In this document: one piece after another, positions 12,384-25,198 of the stretch | Layout of the letters: each line of letters starts with the position of its first letter | Numbering within the stretch: position 1 is the stretch's first letter | NCBI RefSeq assembly: GCF_037975245.1 | Contig: NC_092570.1 | Span: forward strand, 11,139,001 to 11,203,000 | DNA from: Apostichopus japonicus | Taxonomy: Eukaryota; Echinodermata; Holothuroidea; Aspidochirotida; Stichopodidae | Length of the DNA: 64,000 bases | Direction of reading: 5' to 3' | Made by a program: the position numbers and the translations under genes | Notes under the pieces: model-generated | Database searches by the model: none | What the model saw: only the letters and a program-made list of their open reading frames with translations | Told to the model about the DNA's origin: nothing

Positions 12384-12904
12384 ATACCGATCAATCGAAT
12401 GTGCGGTACCGATCAATCGAATGTTCGGTACCGATCAAACGAACGTTCGGTACCGATCAATCGAATGTGTACTATCGTTAAATCGAATGTGCGGTACCGA
12501 TCACTCTAATGTGTGGTACCGATTAATTGAATGTTCGGTACCGATCAAATAAACGTTCGGTACCGATCAATCGAATGTGTACTATAGTTAAATCGAATGT
12601 TCGGTACCGATCACTCGAATGTTCAATACCGATCAATCGAATGTGCAATACCGATCAATCGATTATTCGGTACCGATCAATCGAATGTTCGGTACCGATC
12701 AATCGAATGTTCGGTACCGATCGATCGAATGTGTGATACCGATCAATCGAATGTGCGGTACCGATCAATCGAATGTGCAGAACCGATTAATCGAATGTTC
12801 GGTACCGATCAAAGGAACGTTCGGTACCGATCAATCGAATGTGTACTATCGTTAAATCGAATGTGCGGTACCGATCACTCTAATGTGCGGTACCGATTTA
12901 TTGA

Positions 12905-13651
12905 ATGTTCGGTACCGATCAAATAAACGTTCGGTACCGATCAATCGAATGTGTACTATCGTTAAATCGAATGTGCGGTACCGATCACTCGAATGTTCAA
13001 TACCGATCATCGAATGTGCAATACCGATCAATCGATTATTGGGTACCGATCAATCGAATGTTCGGTACCGATCAATCGAATGTTCCGTACCGATCAATCG
13101 AATGTGTGGTACCGATCTATCAAAGGTGCGGTACCGATCATTGGAATGTTCGGTACCGATCAATCGAATGTTCGGTACCGATCAATCGAAGGTTCGGTAC
13201 CGATCAATCGAATGTGCGATACCGATTAATCCAATGTTCGGTACCGATAAATCGAATGTGCGATACCGATCAGTCGCATGTTCGGTACCGATCAATCGAA
13301 TGTGCATTACCGATCAATCGAAGGTTCGGTACCGATCAATCGAATGTGCGGTACCGATCAATCGAATGTTCAATACCGATCAATCGAATGTGCAATACCG
13401 ATCAATCGATTATTCGGTACCGAACAATCGCAAGTTCGGTACCGATCAATCGAATTTTCGGTACCGATCGATCGAATGTGTGATACCGATCAATCGAATG
13501 TGCGGTACCGATCAATCGAATGTGCAGAACCGATTAATCGAATGTTCGGTACCGATCAAAGGAACGTTCGGTACCGATCAATCGAATGTGTACTATCCTT
13601 AAATCGAATGTGCGGTACCGATCACTCTAATGTGCGGTACCGATTTATTGA
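12905..13651 (+). repeat. Family-A higher-order unit, 747 bp
   Basis: The unit starts at the GATCAAATAAACG monomer and runs 34 monomers minus 1 bp. It ends with the ACTATCCTTAAATCG variant, which in this region marks 747-bp units and not 922-bp units. Confidence 0.88.
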
Positions 13652-14573
13652 ATGTTCGGTACCGATCAAATAAACGTTCGGTACCGATCAATCGAATGTG
13701 TACTATCGTTAAATCGAATGTGCGGTACCGATCACTCGAATGTTCAATACCGATCATCGAATGTGCAATACCGATCAATCGATTATTGGGTACCGATTAA
13801 TCGAATGTTCGGTACAGATCAAACCAACGTTCGGTACCGATCAATCGAATGTGCGGATTCGATCAATCGATTATTCGGTACCGATCAATCGAATGTTCGG
13901 TACCGATCAATCGAATGTTCAATACCGATCATCGAATGTGCAATACCGATCAATCGATTATTGGGTACCGATCAATCGAATGTTCGGTACCGATCAATCG
14001 AATGTTCCGTACCGATCAATCGAATGTGTGGTACCGATCAATCAAAGGTGCGGTACCGATCATTGGAATGTTCGGTACCGATCAATCGAATGTTCGGTAC
14101 CGATCAATCGAAGGTTCGGTACCGATCAATCGAATGTGCGATACCGATTAATCCAATGTTCGGTACCGATAAATCGAATGTGCGATACCGATCAGTCGCA
14201 TGTTCGGTACCGATCAATCGAATGTGCATTACCGATCAATCGAAGGTTCGGTACCGATCAATCGAATGTGCGGTACCGATCAATCGAATGTTCAATACCG
14301 ATCAATCGAATGTGCAATACCGATCAATCGATTATTCGGTACCGAACAATCGCAAGTTCGGTACCGATCAATCGAATTTTCGGTACCGATCGATCGAATG
14401 TGTGATACCGATCAATCGAATGTGCGGTACCGATCAATCGAATGTGCAGAACCGATTAATCGAATGTTCGATACCGATCAAAGGAACGTTCGGTACCGAT
14501 CAATCGAATGTGTACTATCGTTAAATCGAATGTGCGGTACCGATCACTCTAATGTGCGGTACCGATTTATTGA
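13652..14573 (+). repeat. Family-A higher-order unit, 922 bp
   Basis: The same as the 747-bp unit but with about 175 bp more (8 monomers minus 1 bp). The extra part contains a GATCAAACCAACG monomer, a CGGATTCGATC monomer and a second 21-bp CGATCATCG monomer, so the total is 42 monomers minus 2 bp. Confidence 0.88.
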
Positions 14574-15276
14574 ATGTTCGGTACCGATCAAATAAACGTT
14601 CGGTACCGATCAATCGAATGTGTACTATCGTTAAATCGAATGTGCGGTACCGATCACTCGAATGTTCAATACCGATCATCGAATGTGCAATACCGATCAA
14701 TCGATTATTGGGTACCGATCAATCGAATGTTCGGTACCGATCAATCGAATGTGCGGTACCGATCAATCGAATGTGCGGTACCGATCAATCGAATGTTCGG
14801 TACCGATCAAACGAACGTTCGGTACCGATCAATCGAATGTGTACTATCGTTAAATCGAATGTGCGGTACCGATCACTCTAATGTGTGGTACCGATTAATT
14901 GAATGTTCGGTACCGATCAAATAAACGTTCGGTACCGATCAATCGAATGTGTACTATAGTTAAATCGAATGTTCGGTACCGATCACTCGAATGTTCAATA
15001 CCGATCAATCGAATGTGCAATACCGATCAATCGATTATTCGGTACCGATCAATCGAATGTTCGGTACCGATCAATCGAATGTTCGGTACCGATCGATCGA
15101 ATGTGTGATACCGATCAATCGAATGTGCGGTACCGATCAATCGAATGTGCAGAACCGATTAATCGAATGTTCGGTACCGATCAAAGGAACGTTCGGTACC
15201 GATCAATCGAATGTGTACTATCGTTAAATCGAATGTGCGGTACCGATCACTCTAATGTGCGGTACCGATTTATTGA
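14574..15276 (+). repeat. Hybrid family-A unit, 703 bp
   Basis: It begins like a normal unit (GATCAAATAAACG, then CGATCATCG), then changes at about 14,752 to the sequence found at 12,384 onward. The 2,372-bp duplication junction therefore lies within this unit. 703 is 32 monomers minus 1 bp. Confidence 0.85.
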
Positions 15277-16023
15277 ATGTTCGGTACCGATCAAATAAAC
15301 GTTCGGTACCGATCAATCGAATGTGTACTATCGTTAAATCGAATGTGCGGTACCGATCACTCGAATGTTCAATACCGATCATCGAATGTGCAATACCGAT
15401 CAATCGATTATTGGGTACCGATCAATCGAATGTTCGGTACCGATCAATCGAATGTTCCGTACCGATCAATCGAATGTGTGGTACCGATCTATCAAAGGTG
15501 CGGTACCGATCATTGGAATGTTCGGTACCGATCAATCGAATGTTCGGTACCGATCAATCGAAGGTTCGGTACCGATCAATCGAATGTGCGATACCGATTA
15601 ATCCAATGTTCGGTACCGATAAATCGAATGTGCGATACCGATCAGTCGCATGTTCGGTACCGATCAATCGAATGTGCATTACCGATCAATCGAAGGTTCG
15701 GTACCGATCAATCGAATGTGCGGTACCGATCAATCGAATGTTCAATACCGATCAATCGAATGTGCAATACCGATCAATCGATTATTCGGTACCGAACAAT
15801 CGCAAGTTCGGTACCGATCAATCGAATTTTCGGTACCGATCGATCGAATGTGTGATACCGATCAATCGAATGTGCGGTACCGATCAATCGAATGTGCAGA
15901 ACCGATTAATCGAATGTTCGGTACCGATCAAAGGAACGTTCGGTACCGATCAATCGAATGTGTACTATCCTTAAATCGAATGTGCGGTACCGATCACTCT
16001 AATGTGCGGTACCGATTTATTGA
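15277..16023 (+). repeat. Family-A higher-order unit, 747 bp
   Basis: Copy of 12,905-13,651, sharing its private variants GATCTATCAAAGG and ACTATCCTTAAATCG. Confidence 0.88.
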
Positions 16024-16945
16024 ATGTTCGGTACCGATCAAATAAACGTTCGGTACCGATCAATCGAATGTGTACTATCGTTAAATCGAATGTGCGGTAC
16101 CGATCACTCGAATGTTCAATACCGATCATCGAATGTGCAATACCGATCAATCGATTATTGGGTACCGATTAATCGAATGTTCGGTACAGATCAAACCAAC
16201 GTTCGGTACCGATCAATCGAATGTGCGGATTCGATCAATCGATTATTCGGTACCGATCAATCGAATGTTCGGTACCGATCAATCGAATGTTCAATACCGA
16301 TCATCGAATGTGCAATACCGATCAATCGATTATTGGGTACCGATCAATCGAATGTTCGGTACCGATCAATCGAATGTTCCGTACCGATCAATCGAATGTG
16401 TGGTACCGATCAATCAAAGGTGCGGTACCGATCATTGGAATGTTCGGTACCGATCAATCGAATGTTCGGTACCGATCAATCGAAGGTTCGGTACCGATCA
16501 ATCGAATGTGCGATACCGATTAATCCAATGTTCGGTACCGATAAATCGAATGTGCGATACCGATCAGTCGCATGTTCGGTACCGATCAATCGAATGTGCA
16601 TTACCGATCAATCGAAGGTTCGGTACCGATCAATCGAATGTGCGGTACCGATCAATCGAATGTTCAATACCGATCAATCGAATGTGCAATACCGATCAAT
16701 CGATTATTCGGTACCGAACAATCGCAAGTTCGGTACCGATCAATCGAATTTTCGGTACCGATCGATCGAATGTGTGATACCGATCAATCGAATGTGCGGT
16801 ACCGATCAATCGAATGTGCAGAACCGATTAATCGAATGTTCGATACCGATCAAAGGAACGTTCGGTACCGATCAATCGAATGTGTACTATCGTTAAATCG
16901 AATGTGCGGTACCGATCACTCTAATGTGCGGTACCGATTTATTGA
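16024..16945 (+). repeat. Family-A higher-order unit, 922 bp
   Basis: Copy of 13,652-14,573, with two 21-bp CGATCATCG monomers near 16,127 and 16,300. Together with the next 747-bp unit it forms a 1,669-bp composite repeated at 17,693 onward. Confidence 0.88.
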
Positions 16946-17692
16946 ATGTTCGGTACCGATCAAATAAACGTTCGGTACCGATCAATCGAATGTGTACTAT
17001 CGTTAAATCGAATGTGCGGTACCGATCACTCGAATGTTCAATACCGATCATCGAATGTGCAATACCGATCAATCGATTATTGGGTACCGATCAATCGAAT
17101 GTTCGGTACCGATCAATCGAATGTTCCGTACCGATCAATCGAATGTGTGGTACCGATCAATCAAAGGTGCGGTACCGATCATTGGAATGTTCGGTACCGA
17201 TCAATCGAATGTTCGGTACCGATCAATCGAAGGTTCGGTACCGATCAATCGAATGTGCGATACCGATTAATCCAATGTTCGGTACCGATAAATCGAATGT
17301 GCGATACCGATCAGTCGCATGTTCGGTACCGATCAATCGAATGTGCATTACCGATCAATCGAAGGTTCGGTACCGATCAATCGAATGTGCGGTACCGATC
17401 AATCGAATGTTCAATACCGATCAATCGAATGTGCAATACCGATCAATCGATTATTCGGTACCGAACAATCGCAAGTTCGGTACCGATCAATCGAATTTTC
17501 GGTACCGATCGATCGAATGTGTGATACCGATCAATCGAATGTGCGGTACCGATCAATCGAATGTGCAGAACCGATTAATCGAATGTTCGGTACCGATCAA
17601 AGGAACGTTCGGTACCGATCAATCGAATGTGTACTATCCTTAAATCGAATGTGCGGTACCGATCACTCTAATGTGCGGTACCGATTTATTGA
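16946..17692 (+). repeat. Family-A higher-order unit, 747 bp
   Basis: Parallels 15,277-16,023 at an offset of 1,669 (76 monomers minus 3 bp). It keeps ACTATCCTTAAATCG near 17,634 but has GATCAATCAAAGG in place of GATCTATCAAAGG. Confidence 0.88.
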
Positions 17693-18614
17693 ATGTTCGG
17701 TACCGATCAAATAAACGTTCGGTACCGATCAATCGAATGTGTACTATCGTTAAATCGAATGTGCGGTACCGATCACTCGAATGTTCAATACCGATCATCG
17801 AATGTGCAATACCGATCAATCGATTATTGGGTACCGATTAATCGAATGTTCGGTACAGATCAAACCAACGTTCGGTACCGATCAATCGAATGTTCGGATT
17901 CGATCAATCGATTATTCGGTACCGATCAATCGAATGTTCGGTACCGATCAATCGAATGTTCAATACCGATCATCGAATGTGCAATACCGATCAATCGATT
18001 ATTGGGTACCGATCAATCGAATGTTCGGTACCGATCAATCGAATGTTCCGTACCGATCAATCGAATGTGTGGTACCGATCAATCAAAGGTGCGGTACCGA
18101 TCATTGGAATGTTCGGTACCGATCAATCGAATGTTCGGTACCGATCAATCGAAGGTTCGGTACCGATCAATCGAATGTGCGATACCGATTAATCCAATGT
18201 TCGGTACCGATAAATCGAATGTGCGATACCGATCAGTCGCATGTTCGGTACCGATCAATCGAATGTGCATTACCGATCAATCGAAGGTTCGGTACCGATC
18301 AATCGAATGTGCGGTACCGATCAATCGAATGTTCAATACCGATCAATCGAATGTGCAATACCGATCAATCGATTATTCGGTACCGAACAATCGCAAGTTC
18401 GGTACCGATCAATCGAATTTTCGGTACCGATCGATCGAATGTGTGATACCGATCAATCGAATGTGCGGTACCGATCAATCGAATGTGCAGAACCGATTAA
18501 TCGAATGTTCGATACCGATCAAAGGAACGTTCGGTACCGATCAATCGAATGTGTACTATCGTTAAATCGAATGTGCGGTACCGATCACTCTAATGTGCGG
18601 TACCGATTTATTGA
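17693..18614 (+). repeat. Family-A higher-order unit, 922 bp
   Basis: Parallels 16,024-16,945 at an offset of 1,669. It differs at the CGGATTCGATC monomer, which is preceded here by GTT where the earlier copies have GTG (about 17,893). Confidence 0.88.
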
Positions 18615-19210
18615 ATGTTCGGTACCGATCAAATAAACGTTCGGTACCGATCAATCGAATGTGTACTATCGTTAAATCGAATGTGCGGTACCGATCACTC
18701 GAATGTTCAATACCGATCATCGAATGTGCAATACCGATCAATCGATTATTGGGTACCGATCAATCGAATGTTCGGTACCGATCAATCGAATGTTCCGTAC
18801 CGATCAATCGAATGTGTGGTACCGATCAATCAAAGGTGCGGTACCGATCATTGGAATGTTCGGTACCGATCAATCGAATGTTCGGTACCGATCAATCGAA
18901 GGTTCGGTACCGATCAATCGAATGTGCGATACCGATTAATCCAATGTTCGGTACCGATAAATCGAATGTGCGATACCGATCAGTCGCATGTTCGGTACCG
19001 ATCAATCGAATGTGCATTACCGATCAATCGAAGGTTCGGTACCGATCAATCGAATGTGCGGTACCGATCAATCGAATGTTCAATACCGATCAATCGAATG
19101 TGCAATACCGATCAATCGATTATTCGGTACCGAACAATCGCAAGTTCGGTACCGATCAATCGAATTTTCGGTACCGATCGATCGAATGTGTGATACCGAT
19201 CAATCGAATG
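18615..19210 (+). repeat. Family-A higher-order unit, truncated
   Basis: Starts as a 747-bp unit but at about 19,205 passes into the CGAACGTGCGG and CGAAGGTGCGGAACCG monomers instead of completing. This matches the transition at about 1,990 in the left-hand block. Confidence 0.85.
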
Positions 19211-19883
19211 TTCGGTACCGATCAATCGAACGTGCGGTACCGATCAATCGAAGGTGCGGAACCGATCATTTGAAGGTTCGGTAACGATCAATCGAATGTT
19301 TTATACCGATTAATCGAATGTTCGGTTCCGATCAATCGAATGTGTGATACCGTACAATCGAATGTTCGGTACCGATCGATCGAATGTGTGTTACCGATAA
19401 ATCGAATGTGCGATACCGATCAATCGATTGTTCGGTACCGATCAATCGAATGTGCAATACCGATCAATCGATTATTCGGTACTGATCAGTCGAATGTTCG
19501 GTACCGATCAATCGAATGTTCGGTACCGATCGATCGAATGTGTGATACCGATCAATCGAACGTGCGATACCGATCAATCCAATATTCGGTACCGATCAAT
19601 CGAATTTTCGGTACCGATCAATCGAAGGTGCGGTACCGATCATTTGAAGGTTCGGTACCGATCAATCCAATGTTTGATACCGATTAATCGAATGTTCGGT
19701 ACCGATCAATCGAATGTGCGATACCGATCAATCGAATGTGCGGTACCGATCGATCGAATGTGTGATGTCGATAAATCGAATGTACGATACCGATCAGTCG
19801 CATGTTCGGTACCGATCAATCGAATGTGTACTATCGTTAAATCGAATGTTCGGTACCGATCAATCGAATGTGCGATACCGATC
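18635..19883 (+). repeat. Long-range duplicate, copy 2 (partner 1,420-2,668)
   Basis: Matches 1,420-2,668 at an offset of 17,215 in all stretches compared. The pair brackets 16 kb of family-C, mosaic and family-A sequence. That arrangement would follow from duplication of a larger A-type block followed by internal replacement, or from non-adjacent transfer such as gene conversion. Confidence 0.9.
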
Positions 19884-20699
19884 AGTCGCATGTTCGGTAC
19901 CGATCAATCGAATGTTCGGTATCGATCAATCGAATGTTCGGTACCGATCAATCGAATGTTCGGTACCGATGAGTCGCATGTTCGGTACCGATCAATCACA
20001 TGTTCAATACCGATCAATCGAATGTGCAATACACGATCAATCGATTATTCGGTACCGATCAATCGAATGTTCGGTACCGATCAATCGAATGTTCGGTACC
20101 GATCAATCGAATGTTCGGTACCGATAAATCGAATGTGCGATACCGAACAATCGAATGTTCGGTACCGATCGATCGAGTGTGCGGTACCCATCAATCGAAT
20201 GTACGATACTGATCAATCGAATGTTCGGTACCGATCAATCGAATGTTTGATACCGATCAATCGAATGTTCGGTACCGATCAATCGATTGTTCAGTACCGA
20301 TCAATCGAATGTTCAATACCGATCAATCGAATGTGCAATACCGATCAATCGATTATTCGGTACCGATCAATCGAATGTTCGGTACCGATCAATCGAATGT
20401 GTGATATCGATCAATCGAATGTACGATACCGATGAATCGAATGTTCGGTACCGATCAATCGAATGTGCAATACCGATCAATAGAATGTTCGGTACCGATC
20501 AATCGAATGTGCGGTACCGATCGATCGAATGTTCGGTACCGATCGATCGAATGTGTGATACCGATCAATCGAATGTGCGGTACCGATCAGTCGCATGTTC
20601 GGTACCGATTAATCGAATGTTCGGTACCGATCAAACGAACGTTCGGTACCGATCAATCGAATGTGTACTATCGTTAAATCGAATGTGCGGTACCGATCA

Positions 20700-21120
20700 C
20701 TCTAATGTGCGGTACCGATTAATTGAATGTTCGGTACCGATCAAATAAACGTTCGGTACCGATCTATCGAATGTGTACTATAGTTAAATCGAATGTGCGG
20801 TACCGATCACTCGAATGTTCAATACCGATCAATCGAATGTGCAATACCGATCAATCGATTATTCGGTACCGATCAATCGAATGTTCGGTACCGATCAATC
20901 GAATGTTCGGTACCGATCGATCGAATGTGTGATACCGATCAATCGAATGTGCGGTACCGATCAATCGAATGTGCTGAACCGATTAATCGAATGTTCGGTA
21001 CCGATCAAACGAACGTTCGGTACCGATCAATCGAATGTGTACTATCGTTAAATCGAATGTGCGGTACCGATCACTCTAATGTGCGGTACCGATTAATTGA
21101 ATGTTCGGTACCGATCAAAT
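20700..21120 (+). repeat. Segment duplicated at 24,218-24,640 (offset 3,518)
   Basis: Monomer order matches between the two copies, including the ACTATAGTTAAATCG variant and the TTCAA, TGCAA, GATTATTCGG triplet. 3,518 is 160 monomers minus 2 bp. A few substitutions separate the copies, for example GATCTATCG at 20,762 against GATCAATCG. Confidence 0.8.
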
Positions 21121-21589
21121 AAACGTTCGGTACCGATCAATCGAATGTGTACTATCGTTAAATCGAATGTGCGGTACCGATCACTCGAATGTTCAATACC
21201 GATCATCGAATGTGCAATACGGATCAATCGACTATTGGGTACCGATCAATCGAATTTTCGGTACCGATCAATCGAATGTTCCGTACCTATCAATCGAATG
21301 TGTGGTACCGATCAATCAAAGGTGCGGTACCGATCATTGGAATGTTCGGTACCGATCAATCGAATGTTCGGTACCGATCAATAGAAGGTGCGGTACCGAT
21401 CAATCGAAGATGCGGTACCGATCCTTTGAAGGTTCGGTACCGATCAATCGAATGTGCGGTACCGATCAATCGAATGTGCAGAACCGATTAATCGAATGTT
21501 CGGTACCGATCAAACGAACGTTCGGTACCGATCAATCGAATGTGTACTATCGTTAAATCGAATGTGCGGTACCGATCACTCTAATGTGC

Positions 21590-22185
21590 GGTACCGATTA
21601 ATTGAATGTTCGGTACCGATCACATAAACGTTCGGTACCGATCAATCGAATGTGTACTATCGTTAAATCGAATGTGCGGTACCGATCACTCGAATGTTCA
21701 ATACCGATCATCGAATGTGCAATACCGATCAATCGATTATTGGGTACCGATCAATCGAATGTTCCGTACCGATCAATCGAATGTGTGATACCGTACAATC
21801 GAATGGGTGATACCGATCAATCGAATGTGCGATACCGATCAGTCGCATGTTCGGTACCGATCGATCGAATGTGTCATACCGTTATATCGAATGTGCGGTA
21901 CCGATAAATCGAATGTGCGGAACCGGTTAATCGAATGTTCGGTACCGATCAAACGAACGTTCGGTACCGATCAATCGAATGTGTTCTATCATTAAATCGA
22001 ATGTTCGGTACCGATTACTCTAATGTTCGATACCGATTAATCGAATGTTCGGTACCGATCAAATGAACGTTCGGTACCGATCAATCGAATGTGTACTATC
22101 GTTAAATCGAATGTTCGGTCCCGTTCAATCGAATGTGCGGATTCGATCAATCGATTTTTCGGTACCGGTCAATCGAATATGCGGT
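21590..22185 (+). repeat. Segment duplicated at 24,603-25,198 (offset 3,013)
   Basis: Shared order: GATTATTGGGTACC, CGTACAATCGAATGGG, GTCATACCGTTATATCG, TTCTATCATTAAATCG, GGTCCCGTTC, CGGATTCGATC. 3,013 is 137 monomers minus 1 bp. The copies differ by scattered substitutions, for example GATAAATCG against GATCAATCG at about 21,904. Confidence 0.85.
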
Positions 22186-25100
22186 ACCGATCAATCGAAT
22201 GTTCAATACCGATCAATCGAATGTGCAATACCGATCAATCGATTATTCGGTACCCATAAATCGAATGTTCGGTACCGATCAGTCGAATGTTCGGTACCGA
22301 TCAATCGAATATGTTATACCTATCAATCGAATGTGCGATACCGCTCAACCGAATATTCGGTACCGATGAATCGAATGTTCCGTACCGATCAATCGAATGT
22401 GCGGTACCGATCAATCGAAGGTTCGGTTCCGATCATTTGAATGTGCGGTACCGATCAATCGAATGTTTGATACCGATTAATCGAATATTCGGTACCGATC
22501 AATCGAATGTTCGGTACCGATCAATCGAATATTCGGTACCGATCAATCGAATGTGCGATACCGATCAATCGAATGTGCGATACCGATCAATCGAATGTTC
22601 GGTACCGATAAATCGAATGTGTACTATCGTTAAATCGAATGTTCGGTACCGATCAATCGAATGTGCGATACCGATCAGTCGCATGGTCGGTACCGATCAA
22701 TCGAATGTTCGGTATCGATCAATCGAATGTTCGGTACCGATCAATCGAATGTTCGGTACCGATCAGTCGCATGTTCGGTACCGATCAATCGTATGTTCAA
22801 TACCGATCAATCGAATGTGCAATACACGATCAATCGATTATTCGGTACCGATCAATCGAATGTTCGGTACCGATCAATCGAATGTTCGGTACCGATCAAT
22901 CGAATGTTCGGTACCGATCGATCGAATGTGTGATACCGATCAATCGAACGTGCGATACCGATCAATCGAATATTCGGTACCGATCAATCGAATATTCGGT
23001 ACCGATCAATCGAATATTCGGTACCGATCAATCGAAGGTGCGGTACCGATCAATCGAAGTTGCGGTACCGATCATTTGAAGGTTTGGTACCGATCAATCG
23101 AATGTTCGGTACCGATCAATCGAATGTTCGGTACCGATAAATCGAATGTGCGATACCGAACAATCGAATGTTCGGTACCGATCGATCGAGTGTGCGGTAC
23201 CCATCAATCGAATGTACGATACTGATCAATCGAATGTTCGGTACCGATCAATCGAATGTTTGATACCGATCAATCGAATGTTCGGTACCGATCAATCGAT
23301 TGTTCGGTACCGATCAATCGAATGTGCAATACCGATCAATCGAATGTGCAATACCGATCAATCGATTATTCGGTACCGATCAATCGAAGGTTCGGTTCCG
23401 ATCATTTGAATGTGCGGTACCGATCAATCGAATGTTTGATACCGATTAATGGAATATTCGGTACCGATCAATCGAATGTTCGGTACCGATCAATCGAATA
23501 TTCGGTACCGATCAATCGAATGTGCGATACCGATCAATCGAATGTTTGATACCGATCAATCGAATGTTCGGTACCGATCGATCGAATGTGTGATACCGAT
23601 CAATCGAATGTGCGGTACCGATCAATCGAATGTGCAGAACCGATTAATCGAATGTTCGGTACCGATCAAACGAACGTTCGGTACCGATCAATCGAATGTG
23701 TACTATCGTTAAATCGAATGTGCGGTACCGATCACTCGAAGGTTCAATACCGATCATCGAATGTGCAATACCGATCAATCGATTATTGGGTACCGATCAA
23801 TCGAATGTTCCGTACCGATCAATCGAATGTGTGGTACCGATCAATCAAAGGTGCGGTACCGATCATTGGAATGTTCGGTACCGATCAATCGAATGTTCGG
23901 TACCGATTAATCGAAGGTGCGGTACCGCTCAATCGAAGATGCGGTACCGATCCTTTGAAGGTTCGGTACCGATCAATCGAATGTGCGATACCGATTAATC
24001 GAATGTTCGGTACCGATAAATCGAATGTGCGATACCGATCAGTCGCATGTTCGGTACCGATCAATCGAATGTGCATTACCGATCAATCGAAGGTTCGGTA
24101 CCGATCAGTCGCATGTTCGGTACCGATTAATCGAATGTTCGGTACCGATCAATTGAACGTTCGGTACCGATCAATCGAATGTGTACTATCGTTAAATCGA
24201 ATGTGCGGTACCGATCACTCTAATGTGCGGTACCGATTAATTGAATGTTCGGTACCGATCAAATAAACGTTCGGTACCGATCAATCGAATGTGTACTATA
24301 GTTAAATCGAAAGTGCGGTACCGATCACTCGAATGTTCAATACCGATCAATCGAATGTGCAATACCGATCAATCGATTATTCGGTACCGATCAATCGAAT
24401 GTTCGGTACCGATCAATCGAATGTTCGGTACCGATCGATCGAATGTGTGATACCGATCAATCGAATGTGCGGTACCGATCAATCGAATGTGCAGAACCGA
24501 TTAATCGAATGTTCGGTACCGATCAAACGAACGTTCGGTACCGATCAATCGAATGTGTACTATCGTTAAATCGAATGTGCGGTACCGATCACTCTAATGT
24601 GCGGTACCGATTAATTGAATGTTCGGTACCGATCAAATAAACGTTCGGTACCGATCAATCGAATGTGTATTATAGTTAAATCGAATGTGCGGTACCGATC
24701 ACTCGAATGTTCAATACCGATCATCGAATGTGCAATACCGATCAATCGATTATTGGGTACCGATCAATCGAATGTTCCGTACCGATCAATCGAATGTGTG
24801 ATACCGTACAATCGAATGGGTGATACCGATCAATCGAATGTGCGATACCGATCAGTCGCATGTTCGGTACCGATCGATCGAATGTGTCATACCGTTATAT
24901 CGAATGTGCGGTACCGATCAATCGAATGTGCGGAACCGGTTAATCGAATGTTCGGTACCGATCAAACGAACGTTCGGTACCGATCAATCGAATGTGTTCT
25001 ATCATTAAATCGAATGTTCGGTACCGATTACTCTAATGTTCGATACCGATTAATCGAATGTTCGGTACCGATCAAATGAACGTTCGGTACCGATCAATCG

Positions 25101-25198
25101 AATGTGTACTATCGTTAAATCGAATGTTCGGTCCCGTTCAATCGAATGTGCGGATTCGATCAATCGATTTTTCGGTACCGGTTATTCGAATATACGGT
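22186..25198 (+). repeat. Family-F entry with embedded A-type units
   Basis: The TTATACCTATCAATCG monomer at about 22,313 is the first example of a variant (later TTTTACCTATCAATCG) not seen before this point; it is followed by GCTCAACCGAATATTCGG. A-type units resume between about 23,580 and 24,800. 23-bp and 21-bp monomers lie near 22,825, 23,752 and 24,720. No gene is present. Confidence 0.82.
22590..23380 (+). repeat. Segment duplicated at 32,575-33,365 (offset 9,985)
   Basis: Shared landmarks are CAGTCGCATGGTCGG, the 23-bp TACACGATC monomer, three successive GAATATTCGG monomers, CGAAGTTGCGG and the GATCGAGTGTGCGG module. Offset 9,985 is 454 monomers minus 3 bp, which equals the intervening indels. 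Several substitutions separate the copies; partial relatives lie at 27,235 and 36,805. Confidence 0.85.

Larger units (their letters stand above)
12384..14755 (+). repeat. 2,372-bp tandem duplication, copy 1
   Basis: The whole segment is repeated at 14,756-17,123 with an offset of 2,372, which is 108 monomers minus the four 21-bp CGATCATCG monomers inside it (near 13,007, 13,754, 13,929 and 14,678). Private variants shared by both copies include ACCGATCTATCAAAGG and ACTATCCTTAAATCG. This indicates a very recent event. Confidence 0.93.
14756..17123 (+). repeat. 2,372-bp tandem duplication, copy 2
   Basis: Direct copy of 12,384-14,755, with the same private variants (GATCTATCAAAGG near 15,487; ACTATCCTTAAATCG near 15,964). 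It diverges at about 17,123, where one continues GTGCGG and the other GTTCCG. Confidence 0.92.
19884..22185 (+). repeat. Mosaic segment with A-type and F-type modules
   Basis: Contains the first 23-bp TACACGATC monomer (20,029-20,040), the GATCGAGTGTGCGG module at about 20,171, A-type GATCAAATAAACG units near 20,744, 21,115 and a GATCACATAAACG variant near 21,620, and the first TTCTATCATTAAATCG monomer of the right-hand half (about 21,986). The first GGTCCCG monomer is near 22,118. No gene is present. Confidence 0.82.

Noticed and set aside
19428-20435. Long forward open frames (up to about 350 codons, for example here and at 41,615-42,670) as protein genes
   Set aside because: They encode only the 22-residue translation of the 22-bp repeat, overlap each other in all three frames, end at random monomer variants, are broken by 1-bp indels, and have no promoter, splice or other coding context.
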